Source of the DNA: Nigrospora sphaerica
Taxonomy: Eukaryota > Ascomycota > Sordariomycetes > Amphisphaeriales > Apiosporaceae
DNA length: 64,000 nucleotides
Direction: 5' to 3'
Assembly: GCA_018287875.1 (NCBI GenBank)
Contig: JAGVVL010000022.1
Location: 62,001-126,000, forward strand
Shown here: positions 34,042-45,004 of the stretch, piece by piece
Layout of the letters: every line of letters starts with the position of its first letter
How positions within the stretch are numbered: position 1 is the first letter of the stretch
The notes under the pieces: generated by a model
The model's input: only the letters and a program-made list of their open reading frames with translations
The model's database searches: none
Told to the model about the DNA's origin: nothing
Translations under genes and position numbers: made by a program

Positions 34042-35343
34042 TGTCTATCCGGCCGGATTGTCCACGCTTTCTTTGATCGTGTTGTGCTGTAGTATAACGT
34101 CAATTAACAAATCCGGCAAGGGTTCCACTATCTCGACGTACAAATGTTGCTCGCCGGTGAATATCGCGATCGGGCGAGTCGTGCTGGTAGGGGGGCATTA
34201 TTAGTCGCGTTACCTTCGGTTATGCCCGGAGCTTGAACACTGGGACCCAGTGGCTTGCCTACCATCGCCCCTAGGGGCATCCAAGGCGTCTGCTTTGCGC
34301 TTGGCTCTAGTGTTTGTCATGATTTTGGGCCGTTGTTTTACCCTCTGCCGCTGGTCTGGTTGCTTGGAAGAATTCGATGACGTCGTTCATGAGATTATTC
34401 GTGGTTGAGCACGGAGGACTGGGTCAATCAATCACTTTTATCGTTTGGACCCAAGTGCCCGCTGGAATTAGACTAGCAAGAAGCGGGGCGGAAATACTAA
34501 GTCCCTACGTCCACTACTCCATATCCACTAGGCTGGCATAGTCAGACTCTAAACCTTCCCTGCGGCGCTGGCTGGATATCGTCTTGATCGAGAACGTAGC
34601 GAGGTGCTATCACTACGTTCATCCCCTGGGGCCGCCGCACCGAGATGGGCATTGATGAGGGATTTCGGGGGCTTGGCGCAAACCGGAATTTTCCCATCTC
34701 CGCTGGCAGCTCCACCAACACCCCAGGCGGCGCGGGATCGCCGACAAATCAACGGCCGTGAAGACCCTCGTCCCCATAGAGGGAGGGATTCAGGCACGGC
34801 CATATTACAACGAAGCATTCAGTATACCCATAAAATATAGTATGCGTATAGAATGTCGTTGTGCACGGGTCATTCAAGCAACAATTTGCCCTCGCTACGA
34901 TAACGCTTGAAAGCCGAAGTGCTACCTCTTTGGCCGTGCCGCCAGCCCGATCGAGTAATTTAAGTCAAGTCTCCAACTGCTATCCCCGAGTAACCTCACC
35001 TTTGCTAGAACGGCATACATTAACGTCGAGTGGTGAACCAGGCGAGTAAAGGCTATTAGCTATAGTCATATGAAACATCACTGTTTTAACGGGCATACCT
35101 CTCTCACCACCCATTATGCCCGGCATAGTAGCAGCAGTGATGTGACGTTGGTCGATCCGAGGGATGTCCAGGGGCCGAGTTCAAGCTATGGCCAGGCGAC
35201 TCAAAGACGCGTCTGCCTCCTGGTGGGAAAGCAAGAGGAGCGAGAAGAATACCAGTCTAGTGCAATCAAGGTAGCTTGTCTGTTTGGATTGCGCACAGCA
35301 TATAGCGGGTCGGTCGGCTCGCGAACGAACCTACGGCTTCCCA
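34042..35343. other. no gene recognised
   Basis: The interval holds short frames without domain character. It ends where the partial copy of the downstream nuclease-kinase gene begins. Confidence 0.35.
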
Positions 35344-35670
35344 CTAAGGCTCGCTCTTCTGTTTATGGATCGTTTCAACTTCCAAATTGACCATCAACTG
35401 CTGATACGGTGTTTCTCTATGGTTATATTGAATAGAGAACCGAAAATCGATAGAAACACTGTTGAGGCGTGTTCGAGAGCTTGAAGAACGCAATCGGCCA
35501 GCACGACAACGCGCTGAAGGAGCAGACCGACGTTCCGATGAAGCAGAACAGCTCAACCAGCCAGCAACCCTCTCGAATGCCTTGAAGTGTGCCACCGGCT
35601 CATGTTCTCTAAGCTTTGAGTCGAGACCGATCGCAACCTTACCTTGAAGGGCTCCGTATCTCACGGTTCC
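35344..35670 (+). pseudogene. partial 5' duplicate of the nuclease-kinase gene
   Basis: This piece parallels the start of the gene at 36164. Its leader (CTTCTGTT, AATTGACCATC) matches 36085-36130, and the coding part repeats the coiled-coil start (VRELEERN... versus IRELEEHS...). A region equivalent to YLEACHQLVFSKL follows, in a different frame because of indels. It lacks the expanded 42-bp repeats and stops matching near the equivalent of residue 115. It is a diverged, truncated tandem copy in the same orientation. Confidence 0.7.
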
Positions 35671-36163
35671 TTGCAATGAGTGAATCTGCGCGTCCATGCC
35701 GATCTTGTAGGCTTCCAGGGTCGACTTACGAATCAAGTTTGATCCATGATCAACAGCACCCGTTCCCAGGTACTCGACCCTGCAACTGGTAGCCCTGTTT
35801 ATAGGTGATCTGGGTGCCTTTCTATTGGTAGGAACGCGTACGGTGTGTAAAAGAGCAGTGAGGCGTATGGGATCAAGAACTGAGGGGTTAACCCTTTTTG
35901 GGAATGTTGGTACCACCAACTCCCTATAAGGCATAGTTTATGCGCGAGCCACAACAACAACAGCCGGTTGCTGTGGCTCACGCAGAGCGCATGCCTCCGG
36001 GGAGCATAAAGTGGGTCAGCAGAGGATCAGCCGGTGAATGGATCCATGGGCTTCCCACGCAAGACCTACGCGTGACATAGCTTGTTCTTCTGTTCTTGCA
36101 TCATTGTAACTTTCGAATTGACCATCCCATCATGACACAGTGCTGTTCCACTGTAATACGAAA

Positions 36164-38614
36164 ATGGAGGGTCAAGAATCAACGGAAGAGTTACTGAAGC
36201 GCATCCGAGAACTTGAAGAGCACAGTCGACGAGAACGCCAACGCGCCGAGGAAGCAGACCAACACGCTGAAGAAGCAGAACAGCAACGTCAACTAGAACG
36301 ACAACGCGCCGAAGAAGCAGAACAGCAACGTCAACTAGAACGACAACGCGCCGAAGAAGCAGAACAGCAACGTCAACTAGAACGACACCGCGCCGAAGAA
36401 GCAGAGCAGCTCAATCGCCAGACAACCCTCTTCGAATACCTTGAAGCGTGTCACCAGCTTGTGTTCTCCAAGCTTCGAGTCGAGACCGATCGTAGCCTCA
36501 CCTCGAAGGGCTCCGTCACCAATCCGCGAAACAAACACTGCCCGGCGCGCCTTGTCCCTTGGTCGGACTTCCTCGATCGGCAGAGGGATGTCTTCGGTAG
36601 CATCCACTCGCTGTACCCGACCGCGACCCGAGCTTTCGAAAGCGTGGGATTCTTGCGCGGCCTCGGGGAACGAATCGCACGAAAACGGATTGCCAATGAG
36701 AAAGATCTGGAATACTTCCAGCACATTAGTGTGGAGGACCCAGTGCGGTCGATCGTTGACCACCTCGTCTCCGTAGTCGAGGTCCGGGAGGCATTCGACC
36801 TCGGGGAGGGGATTATCTTCGAGAACCATCCGAACGCCATCAGCGACGTCGCCGAGGAGGTGGTCGACCGCCGTGCTGCTCCGGCGCGGCCTAGCACGCC
36901 CGAGCAAGCGCCCATCGACCGGGCCCAACTGCGACCCGACCAGATCTGCGTATACCGGCAGGATGAGGGCTCTTCGACCCGACGGGTTATGTTGTACATC
37001 AACGAATACAAACCCCCGCACAAAATCACGCCGCAGCACCTCCGCGCTGGGCTTCGTCCCATGAACATCTACGACGAAGTCGTAAATCGGCCCACGATCC
37101 CGACGCGCGACGATCCGGTGGCGTTATTTCAATACCATTCCGAGCGACTGGTCGCAGCCGTCATTACGCAGACCTTCCACTACATGGTCGAGGGCGGCCT
37201 AGAGTACGGCGTGATCACGACAGGAGAAACCATCGTGTTTCTGAAGATGGACTGGTCAGATCCCACCACACTCGCGTACCACCTGGCCGAACCGGCTGCG
37301 GAAGTGCTCGCGCACCCGCGTGACGGTTGCTATTGCACAGCGGTTGGCCAGATGCTTGCTTTCAGCCTAATGGCTCTGGACCCTGCCGGGGAGAGGCGGT
37401 CCCACGGGCAAGACGAGCGGCGGTCGGCCATGACGCGCCTGAATACCTGGTCGGAAGACTACGAGGCCATCCTAGGGTCAATGCCGGTGGAGGAGCGAAA
37501 GGCCCCGCCTTCCTCGCCCGCGTGGGAGCCAGAAACATACAGCAGTGAGGATCGGTCGCCGCGGGTCCGTCCAACCAAAAAGAGACGGAGGACGCGGGGG
37601 GATTCGACAGTGCTAGCCTCACGAGGACGGTCGCCTGATTCCTCCCCCGACGAAGACACACGGCCATCGCCCACGACACCGACACCCGCCGAGCCGAGGT
37701 CCCAAAGTGAAAGAGAGCGGCCGAGCAAACGAAAGCTTGCCTATCGTCTATCCGATAATGACGGCGCGGGAGGCTCTTCGTGTGGCAACCGTGAACGGAA
37801 TGAGCAGTATTGTACACAGAAATGCCTTCTTGGACTGATCGACCAGGCTCTACTCGATGAGCACTGCCCTAATGTGGTACTCCATCGCGGTCATGGCGAT
37901 GGAGTCCACCACCCTATCAGCCACAGCGATTTCTTGACGCTGCTTCGCAGCCAGCTCGAACAAACGTTGGATGACGGCATCGAAAAGCTCGACAAGGGCG
38001 GAGCGCGGGGCGTCCTCTTCCGCGTGACTCTCACGGCCTATGGTTATACCTTTGTTGGGAAGGGCACCGTTCCCGAGTTTATTGAGGATCTCGAACACGA
38101 GGCCACGGTCTATGCGCGTCTGCGGCCAGTGCAAGGTAAGTGTGTGCCTGTTTTCCTCGGGACAGTCGACCTACGTGCGATATCGCGTACATATTACTAC
38201 GACTTCCGGGTGCGAATCCAGTACATAATGTTTTTGTCCTGGGGCGGTGAGAGCGGGACGTTAGCCGAGGGCACGATTGGCAACGAAGATCTAAGCCGAC
38301 GATTGCTCCATTCGCTCCGCAGCTTGCACGCCTGTGGAGTCGCCCACCGAGATCTCCGGCCCCCCAATGTGCTACTCAACAGGGAGACGGGGCAGATTAT
38401 GATTATTGATTTCGAACGAGCTTTTCTGATGGATCCGCCTCGCCCCCCTCTTGCGTCGCTGGCGCCGAACAAGCGGAAGCGTAGCATAGACAATGGCGGA
38501 GCTGCTGGCAAGAGAGTGAGTCAAGGTTCTTTGGTAGGGAAGGGCCAACAATTGCTACGCGACGACACGCAGGCTGCCATGGCGTTGTTTACGTGGCAAC
38601 CAAGTAGTTCTTAA
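36164..38614 (+). CDS. coiled coil - nuclease-like - protein-kinase-like fusion
   Basis: An intact single-exon frame of 816 residues, taking the ATG of MEGQESTEELL as the start. Residues about 1-90 are a Glu/Gln/Arg coiled coil containing three 14-residue repeats (EAEQQRQLERQRAE). Residues about 200-410 contain MLYINEYKPP (E281, K283) after an ICVYR strand, resembling the E-x-K core of restriction-endonuclease-like folds in crinkler-type eukaryotic effectors. A Pro/Ser/Arg-rich linker follows. Residues about 590-790 are kinase-like: VGKG, HEATVYARL, the catalytic loop AHRDLRPPNVLL (D730) and IIDFERA (DFE instead of DFG, D749). The key K, E, D and D residues are present. Similar nuclease plus kinase fusions are known in fungi and oomycetes, with proposed roles in conflict or host manipulation. 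The nuclease call is inference from a short motif; the kinase call is firmer. Confidence 0.7.
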   Translation: MEGQESTEELLKRIRELEEHSRRERQRAEEADQHAEEAEQQRQLERQRAEEAEQQRQLERQRAEEAEQQRQLERHRAEEAEQLNRQTTLFEYLEACHQLVFSKLRVETDRSLTSKGSVTNPRNKHCPARLVPWSDFLDRQRDVFGSIHSLYPTATRAFESVGFLRGLGERIARKRIANEKDLEYFQHISVEDPVRSIVDHLVSVVEVREAFDLGEGIIFENHPNAISDVAEEVVDRRAAPARPSTPEQAPIDRAQLRPDQICVYRQDEGSSTRRVMLYINEYKPPHKITPQHLRAGLRPMNIYDEVVNRPTIPTRDDPVALFQYHSERLVAAVITQTFHYMVEGGLEYGVITTGETIVFLKMDWSDPTTLAYHLAEPAAEVLAHPRDGCYCTAVGQMLAFSLMALDPAGERRSHGQDERRSAMTRLNTWSEDYEAILGSMPVEERKAPPSSPAWEPETYSSEDRSPRVRPTKKRRRTRGDSTVLASRGRSPDSSPDEDTRPSPTTPTPAEPRSQSERERPSKRKLAYRLSDNDGAGGSSCGNRERNEQYCTQKCLLGLIDQALLDEHCPNVVLHRGHGDGVHHPISHSDFLTLLRSQLEQTLDDGIEKLDKGGARGVLFRVTLTAYGYTFVGKGTVPEFIEDLEHEATVYARLRPVQGKCVPVFLGTVDLRAISRTYYYDFRVRIQYIMFLSWGGESGTLAEGTIGNEDLSRRLLHSLRSLHACGVAHRDLRPPNVLLNRETGQIMIIDFERAFLMDPPRPPLASLAPNKRKRSIDNGGAAGKRVSQGSLVGKGQQLLRDDTQAAMALFTWQPSSS
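36269..36394 (+). repeat. three 42-bp in-frame tandem repeats
   Basis: Three consecutive units start at 36269, 36311 and 36353. The first two are identical and the third has a single change. They encode EAEQQRQLERQRAE and lengthen the coiled coil by whole heptads. The partial duplicate at 35.5 kb lacks the expansion. Confidence 0.85.
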
Positions 38615-40118
38615 CTGACTGAAGCATGTATAACAGCCACTTGCTCTTCGTCGTAGTTCTTTTCTAATTCGAAACACTCTGGCCTTGACCAAAAGTCGGC
38701 GGTGCGTAAGACTGGCCTGCTATCCTGACATATGTGCTGACGAATAAGTCAACCTCGGGTTGGCCACAGATGGTCTTTAATAGATGCGCATGTCTTCTAT
38801 TTATCTCATCCTAGTGTGGCATCTATGGAGAACAGTTTTCTCCAGCGGGTTTCGCTCTACTAGCTTGGTGTGCCGTTGCGCTCGTATGTCTCTATCTGGT
38901 GGCAGGAGATAGGATTTGGTGATATCGACGTTCACGAGGCGGCCAGCAACTCCAGAGCCGCCGTGGGCACGATATGTTCATTACTCCAGTTGCCGAACAA
39001 CGACGGCGTGCTATGAAAGCCTACAGGCCTGCCCCAACTCTCTAAGGGCGGAGCCTGGGTTCTAGCAGGGCCCAAGAGAACCTGCTGCGGGGTAGCTCAT
39101 GGCTCCATTCAAGCTTGGGCAACATCTTCCCCAACTAGAATCTCGGGGGCTAGGCTTGAAATACGGGCACGCGAGAACAGGGCGTAGGGTATTGAGGAAT
39201 TGAAGAACTTGCCATGGTAGATTTCAGTTTCTTTTCCATTTCACTAGGCCTAGCCTCGGCCTACACTGGAACATCTTAGGCCGCGTGGATTTTCCGGCCG
39301 ACAGAGCTAGGTAGGCCGTTCAGTGGACGCCATGTTTCCAGCTACGTCAAATGGCTTCGCTACACAAAGTGCCAACCACATAGACAGAAACAGATACTGC
39401 CGGAGTTTCGGCGTTCAATGATCTCCCGAAGAGCTTCAGTCGTGTTCTGATGCTCTGTTCGGTTGTTTTCCCTTCGATCTTAGCCGTCCCTCTCGCTTTG
39501 GGTCTCTGCGGAACCATGCATTTCGGCCATATCTGGCGGCAGCACCAGTGGGTTGGACGTGACCTCGGGAGAGGGTGGCAGTCGCTCTACATGCACAGGA
39601 TTAAAGTACGCAGAGCCGCGCTGCCCCAAGAGCTCTCCGTAGGCGGGGGCCCGGCGATCGGGTCGTTCACAGCTAGCTCCCCACCACTCGAGCGTACGGT
39701 AAGCTCCTGCTGCGTCGGGACGAATTGCCCCTGCAGAACGTGGGATATCCGCAGCCACATCATCTCACTCGATAGACGGTCTATGGTGATCTGGAGGCGT
39801 CTATTTTCCCGACGCAGGCGATTTGCGTATCATCCGACCGAGGGGTTGCCGGTGGTGGCAAAGATCTGCATGACAGAGAGGACCTGCGAATGATCGTGGG
39901 AATAAGTTTTCAGGGCAAGGAATCGGTCGTCATTCGCGTTCGTGATTGGCGGCAAATGGTTAAGGACTCCGCGTGGACCAAGACGAGAAGGCGAATGGAA
40001 GCGACGCTCGTTAGATGGCAATGAGACGAACAGGACAGAACATCGGTTCAGCACTTGGTCAATCTGGCTGGCACTGCTCCCCAAAGCTAACCTCGTTATC
40101 ATATCTTGGTCGCGCGGT
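38615..40118. other. no confident gene; decayed coding patch near 39.5-39.9 kb
   Basis: Most of the interval shows nothing. On the minus strand between 39590 and 39825 a frame reads RLRRENRRLQITIDRLSSEM, a leucine-zipper-like helix reminiscent of a bZIP or coiled-coil tail. A stop lies immediately upstream and no basic region is in frame. It is likely a fragment of a decayed gene. Confidence 0.3.
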
Positions 40119-43100
40119 ACACACACACAATTTATTGACGCCCGGGCGGCGGAGCCGAAAGGGCAACTATCGCTGCTGTGCTTACACTGCTGACACTTCT
40201 CTTGTCACCCAAAGCCTTTACATGATCCTCTTTTGGCCTGTCTTCCCTTTCTGCCGTTCCTCTGCTGACTAAGTCCCTGTGTTTCAGTCCTGTATGTCTG
40301 CGCAAGCTAGCTTAAAGGCCATTCTTTAAGTATCCAGCATCCTATCTTCGGCAGCTAAAGCGGCGCCTACATTTGGAGGCACGGGGTAATAGTGGCTGTT
40401 AGTTAAGTTTTAGGTTGCTATATTTTTAGTGCGCTTCCCTCACGGGCTGTTGCGCGTCAAATCAGCCTGTAGCCATAGCGAATCGTATAGTGGCCCAAAC
40501 GGCGTCCATATCCGGGGTCCAGAATCGGTTATCGGATGCGGACCTTCCTCCTAGGTAAAAAGAGAGGTTGCTTCGATAGGTCTCGGTGTATTATAGCATG
40601 TCTCGTCGATGTTCTATCCATTGGTGGCATCGGAAGAGGAAGTGGTCTACCGTTTCTCTTGCTTGTCCGCAGGCGCACAAGTCAGACGGCGCTGTCACGG
40701 GATGACATCAGCACGCTAACCACTGAGCCAAAAGACTAGGTAGACTGGATCACACCTGCGCCCTTCACGCGCCCTGATTGGCAGTGCGCCCGGGCGCGCC
40801 GCAGGGAGCCAAAGAGGTCTGGGTTCAATTCCCCCTCAAGGCTCAAGGGTCCTGGGTCCATCCAGGGCTCAGAGGTGCGCCGGCGTGGAAGGGCGCGCGC
40901 GCACCTCGGGGCCAGGCCCTTATGTTCTGCTCTGCCTTAGTCGCTCTACCGGTAAGGCGCACGTAACGCACTCGTACGGGTTTCACGAGAAAGGCGAGCG
41001 GCGCGCGGAGAGGGAAGGTATGTGAGAGGTTAACGGAACCTCTCCCAGTACATAACTCACGCTAATGGACTGGATCTTCGATCCAGTCTACCTAGTCTTT
41101 TGGCTCAGTGGTTAGCGTGCTGATGTCATCCCGTGACAGGCGCTACCTTAATTCGGTGGAGGTATGCGTTCAACCTGGCCATCCCCGTCCGCAGCTAGGC
41201 AAGTACGCTTGCTTCTTTCAAGGAGAGGGGGTTGTATAGTGCTCTCGTGTGTTTGCCTGGTAATGCTGTATCGATCTTTTTCGAGTATTTTCCGACGTCT
41301 TCTGGTAGCCTGTTCGACGGCATCTTCTCGCGCCACGCATTGTTCAGGATTGTCGATCGTGCTCCGGATATCGGTGTCGGCGGACTAGCGCCTAGACGTG
41401 TCGATATTTTCGCTTCCTTCTTTGCCAGGTCTATGCGTTCGTCGCATTCGTCTGTTGGGAACCAAGTAATGGTGATGCTGCTTCCCTCTCTTCGTAGCCT
41501 CCGCATCGCCTCGTAGGCCTGTCGGACGTGTCTTTGGCCCGACTGCTGGCGGGGTTTATTTAGTGTAAGCACAGCTGCTTTGTTCCGTGTTAGCAGTATG
41601 ATGTTGCGGTACCGCATCCTCGGCAGCGAATCCAAGGCACTGGCTATGCCTGCTAGCTCGCCCGTAAACGGGTTCTGTTCCGATCTTGGGCCGAGAGTCG
41701 CAGACCAGGTGTTCGTCGTGGACTCGCTATGAACCGACGTCTTTGTTTCGGTGGCCACGCCATAGCCAACGAGGCCGTTCCGTGCCGAGCTGCTTACGGC
41801 AATGCATACCGCGCAGACGGTGGCGGACTCTTTTGCCGGTTCGTCGGTCACTGTCCGTACTCGGCTCTCCCAGGGGCCAGCGTAAACCGGTCGACCGTCT
41901 CAAGGCATTCCATAGGCATCTCTTTCAGCGCATCAGCCACTTGGTAGAGGGCGACCGGTGGTACCGCCTAAACTTGCGCATGCGGCCGATGCAACTGCGC
42001 AGGGGGTTCGTGTCGGGTAGTGTGTGAATGTCCGTCCAGGTCTTGATCGCTTTCCGCCAGAACCGCCCTTGGAGGGTAGCGATGTGGGCTTCGGCCTCCG
42101 CCACACTGGTGGCCACCGTCATGAACGTCCCTATGATTGCCTGGGCCCCGATCTTCTGGATCCGGTGGATCGGTCTTGCTGCTTTATATTGGCATTCGTG
42201 CATCCACACGCTCGAGGCATAGTCCACAACGGGTGCTACTGTCGCTGTGAAGAGCTGCCGTGCCGTTGCCGGCGACAGCCCTTTCAAACGCTTCAGTTCT
42301 AGCACCGCCTCGAGTCCCTTAGCCCCAGCGCGCGCGATGTGTTCTCTGTATTTGAGCTTGGTGTCCATGATGACTCCGAGGATCTTAACATGGTCTCGGG
42401 GCCGTACGGTTTGTCCTTTGATCGTGAAGGGCTCCTCACTGGCCTTGTACGCTTTACAGGCGAAGTGGATAACGGCCGTCTTCTCGGCTTCGAACGTTGC
42501 GCCGCTCCTCTTTTCCCAGTCAAGGGCGTCTTTGATGATGCCCTCTATGCCGACACGGTTGTCCTGAGCCGTCGGGCCGACAACCCAAGCTGTGAAGTCG
42601 TCCACAAAAGCGATCGCGCCCCCGTAGCAGTCGATTCGTCGCTGGACCAAATCTGCATTAAAGAAGAGGAATAAGACGGGGGACAGCGGCGATCCTTGCG
42701 GGAGGCCGGCCTGCGGTAGCGCTCGAACTTCTGAGACGTGTCCGTTGACCATGATCGTCGCGGTTCGGTTAGAACAGAACGCCTCGATCCACTGGAGCAG
42801 TTTATTCGGCACGCCGCGCGCTTTCATCCTCTGAAGCAGCCGTTCCTTGCACACCCCATTGTATGCTCCTTGACGTCGAAGCTCACGAGACTGAGGACCT
42901 TTCGGCCCCGCTAAGCAGCATAGACCTGCTCCTGCAGGAGTAGCAGTGCTTGCTCAGCGGACCGCCGTTTACGGGCCCCGAAGTGGTTCGTGGGCAGGAG
43001 GCCGTAGGTCTCGACCATGTGTGAGATCCTCTCAGCAACAACCGACTCCAATACCTTGCCCAGGGTTGCGAGGAGCGAGATCGGTCTCCAGGCTTTCGCT

Positions 43101-43183
43101 TTCGTGTAATCGTCTTTCCCCGGCTTCTGGAGCGGGACGATTCTCGCATGGAGCCACTGGGTGGGCAGTTCTCCGGTTTCGAG
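40119..43183 (-). mobile_element. Tad-like LINE copy C (left arm), 5'-truncated and chimeric
   Basis: It matches LINE ORF2 from the RT domain (after ...[11 protein letters not shown]) to the 3' UTR and (TG)n. The coding region is a pseudogene. A frame break near 42870 interrupts the [13 protein letters not shown] motif, an in-frame stop lies near 42915, a base is missing near 41948, and a 446-bp element interrupts the RNase H/knuckle region at 40693. The flank beyond the tail (GGTA, then CACAC) differs from that of copy D. Confidence 0.85.
40693..41138. mobile_element. 446-bp element with 59-bp perfect terminal inverted repeats and TG...CA ends
   Basis: The terminal repeats 40693-40751 and 41080-41138 are exact reverse complements, starting TGTCACGGGATGACATC. 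They are flanked by a GGCGC duplication (40688-40692, 41139-41143). Removing the element plus one duplication restores the LINE sequence seen in copies A, D and E. Each terminal repeat contains TTGGCTCAGTGGTTAGCG, which matches a tRNA D-arm/A-box. The interior has GGGTTCAATTCC (40829-40840), a perfect B-box/T-loop match, but it lies upstream of the right-hand A-box. There is no protein frame. TG...CA ends and a 5-bp duplication resemble an LTR; long perfect inverted repeats resemble a foldback element or MITE. Confidence 0.85.
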
Positions 43184-44010
43184 AGACCCCGGAAAACCCA
43201 TTCCTTTCGGGAAGCCACTCGGTCAGTTACGGCAACACCATAACCCCGTAAGCCTTATGCTCCATTTGGAGACCTTCCCACAGGAATGCAGCAGCCCGGC
43301 CAAGAGCTGCAACGGTGCCGCCCCGTATCCGGTACGGGCCATACGGTCGTGTAATCCGAGTTTGCACCTTAAGCCGGCCGCAACAGGCAGTAAGCCCCCT
43401 GTCTCATAGGCCGACCGACATGCGCATCCGTCCTCTCCGGCCACCATAACATCTCCGCGGGTCTCGGTGTCGTCTTGGAGCAGCGGCGACACCACGGCGC
43501 CCGCGGCGCCGGCCCTAGTGCAGTAGGGACCGCTCCTCAAACTGCCCTCTGGTCATGTCATGACGCCACGGCCCACCGGCTACCCCGGGCACGACCCCGG
43601 GACCAGCTTCCGTTACCGTGCCTCGTCTCCGATGCACAGCCGACCATGTCTCGCAGAGTAGAGACGCCGAAAGACCACCACGCCGGCATGGCCAAACGCC
43701 CTCTATCCACTAACCCAACTTGCTTCCGCCATATGATCTTCGGGTGCGGTGCGCTGTGTCATCAGGGGCGTATCGTCGGTGGCGGGCTTTGCTCCTCGCG
43801 CGCGCGTCCAACGCATACGCAGGTAGTTCGGGCTTTCTGTGCCACTCGCTTAACAGATCCGGCAACTACCCTCTCCCGTCAGCCTTAACAACTTCCATTA
43901 CACCCAAAGAGAGCACGTAGGCTTCTTCTGCGCCCTCGGAGCGCGAGCGCTTCAACCCCCTCGGGCCACCTCACGCCGCGCCCGCTCAGAGCCAGGCTAG
44001 TTGGAGGGTG
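43184..44010. repeat. non-LINE part of the left arm (segment X)
   Basis: This GC-rich sequence is fused to the LINE at CTCTCGAAACCGG and is repeated as 44175-45004 in the other arm. It could be the 5' region of another LINE family, a captured transcript or genomic DNA. I find no second occurrence in the window outside the palindrome and no convincing protein. Confidence 0.6.
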
Positions 44011-44174
44011 CAATTCTCCGCGGTCTGGCTGCTGTGCAGAGTTTTCAACAGCTGCGGGGTAAGCCACCAGCGCACCACCTAAACACATCGTGAGCGAAGC
44101 CAACAAGCTGCAAGAGGGATACCGGCGTAAGAAAACCATCCGATTCGAAAGCTGTTTTAGCGATCGAGACAGGA
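44011..44174. other. unique 164-bp spacer at the centre of the inverted repeat
   Basis: It is bounded by GAGGGTG on the left and its complement CACCCTC on the right, and is not itself palindromic. It shows no recognisable gene or motif. Confidence 0.7.
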
Positions 44175-45004
44175 CACCCTCCAACTAGCCTGGCTCTGAG
44201 CGGGCGCGGCGTGAGGTGGCCCGAGGGGGTTGAAGCGCTCGCGCTCCGAGGGCGCAGAAGAAGCCTACGTGCTCTCTTTGGGTGTAATGGAAGTTGTTAA
44301 GGCTGACGGGAGAGGGTAGTTGCCGGATCTGTTAAGCGAGTGGCACAGAAAGCCCGAACTACCTGCGTATGCGTTGGACGCGCGCGCGAGGAGCAAAGCC
44401 CGCCACCGACGATACGCCCCTGATGACACAGCGCACCGCACCCGAAGATCATATGGCGGAAGCAAGTTGGGTTAGTGGATAGAGGGCGTTTGGCCATGCC
44501 GGCGTGGTGGTCTTTCGGCGTCTCTACTCTGCGAGACATGGTCGGCTGTGCATCGGAGACGAGGCACGGTAACGGGAAGCTGGTCCCGGGGTCGTGCCCG
44601 GGGTAGCCGGTGGGCCGTGGCGTCATGACATGACCAGAGGGCAGTTTGAGGAGCGGTCCCTACTCGCACTAGGGCCGGCGCCGCGGGCGCCGTGGTGTCG
44701 CCGCTGCTCCAAGACGACACCGAGACCCGCGGAGATGTTATGGTGGCCGGAGAGGACGGATGCGCATGTCGGTCGGCCTATGAGACAGGGGGCTTACTGC
44801 CTGTTGCGGCCGGCTTAAGGTGCAAACTCGGATTACACGACCGTATGGCCCGTACCGGATACGGGGCGGCACCGTTGCAGCTCTTGGCCGGGCTGCTGCA
44901 TTCCTGTGGGAAGGTCTCCAAATGGAGCATAAGGCTTACGGGGTTATGGTGTTGCCGTAACTGACCGAGTGGCTTCCCGAAAGGAATGGGTTTTCCGGGG
45001 TCTC
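44175..45004. repeat. non-LINE part of the right arm (segment X')
   Basis: Reverse complement of 43184-44010 with at least one 1-bp difference (an extra C near 44666). The junction to the LINE is at about 45005, at the same position as in the left arm, so the fusion existed before the arms were duplicated. Confidence 0.6.

Noticed and set aside
40829..41117. A tRNA gene or SINE inside the 446-bp element
   Set aside because: A-box and B-box matches exist, but the B-box lies upstream of the right-hand A-box and no cloverleaf can be drawn. I keep it only as a motif observation.
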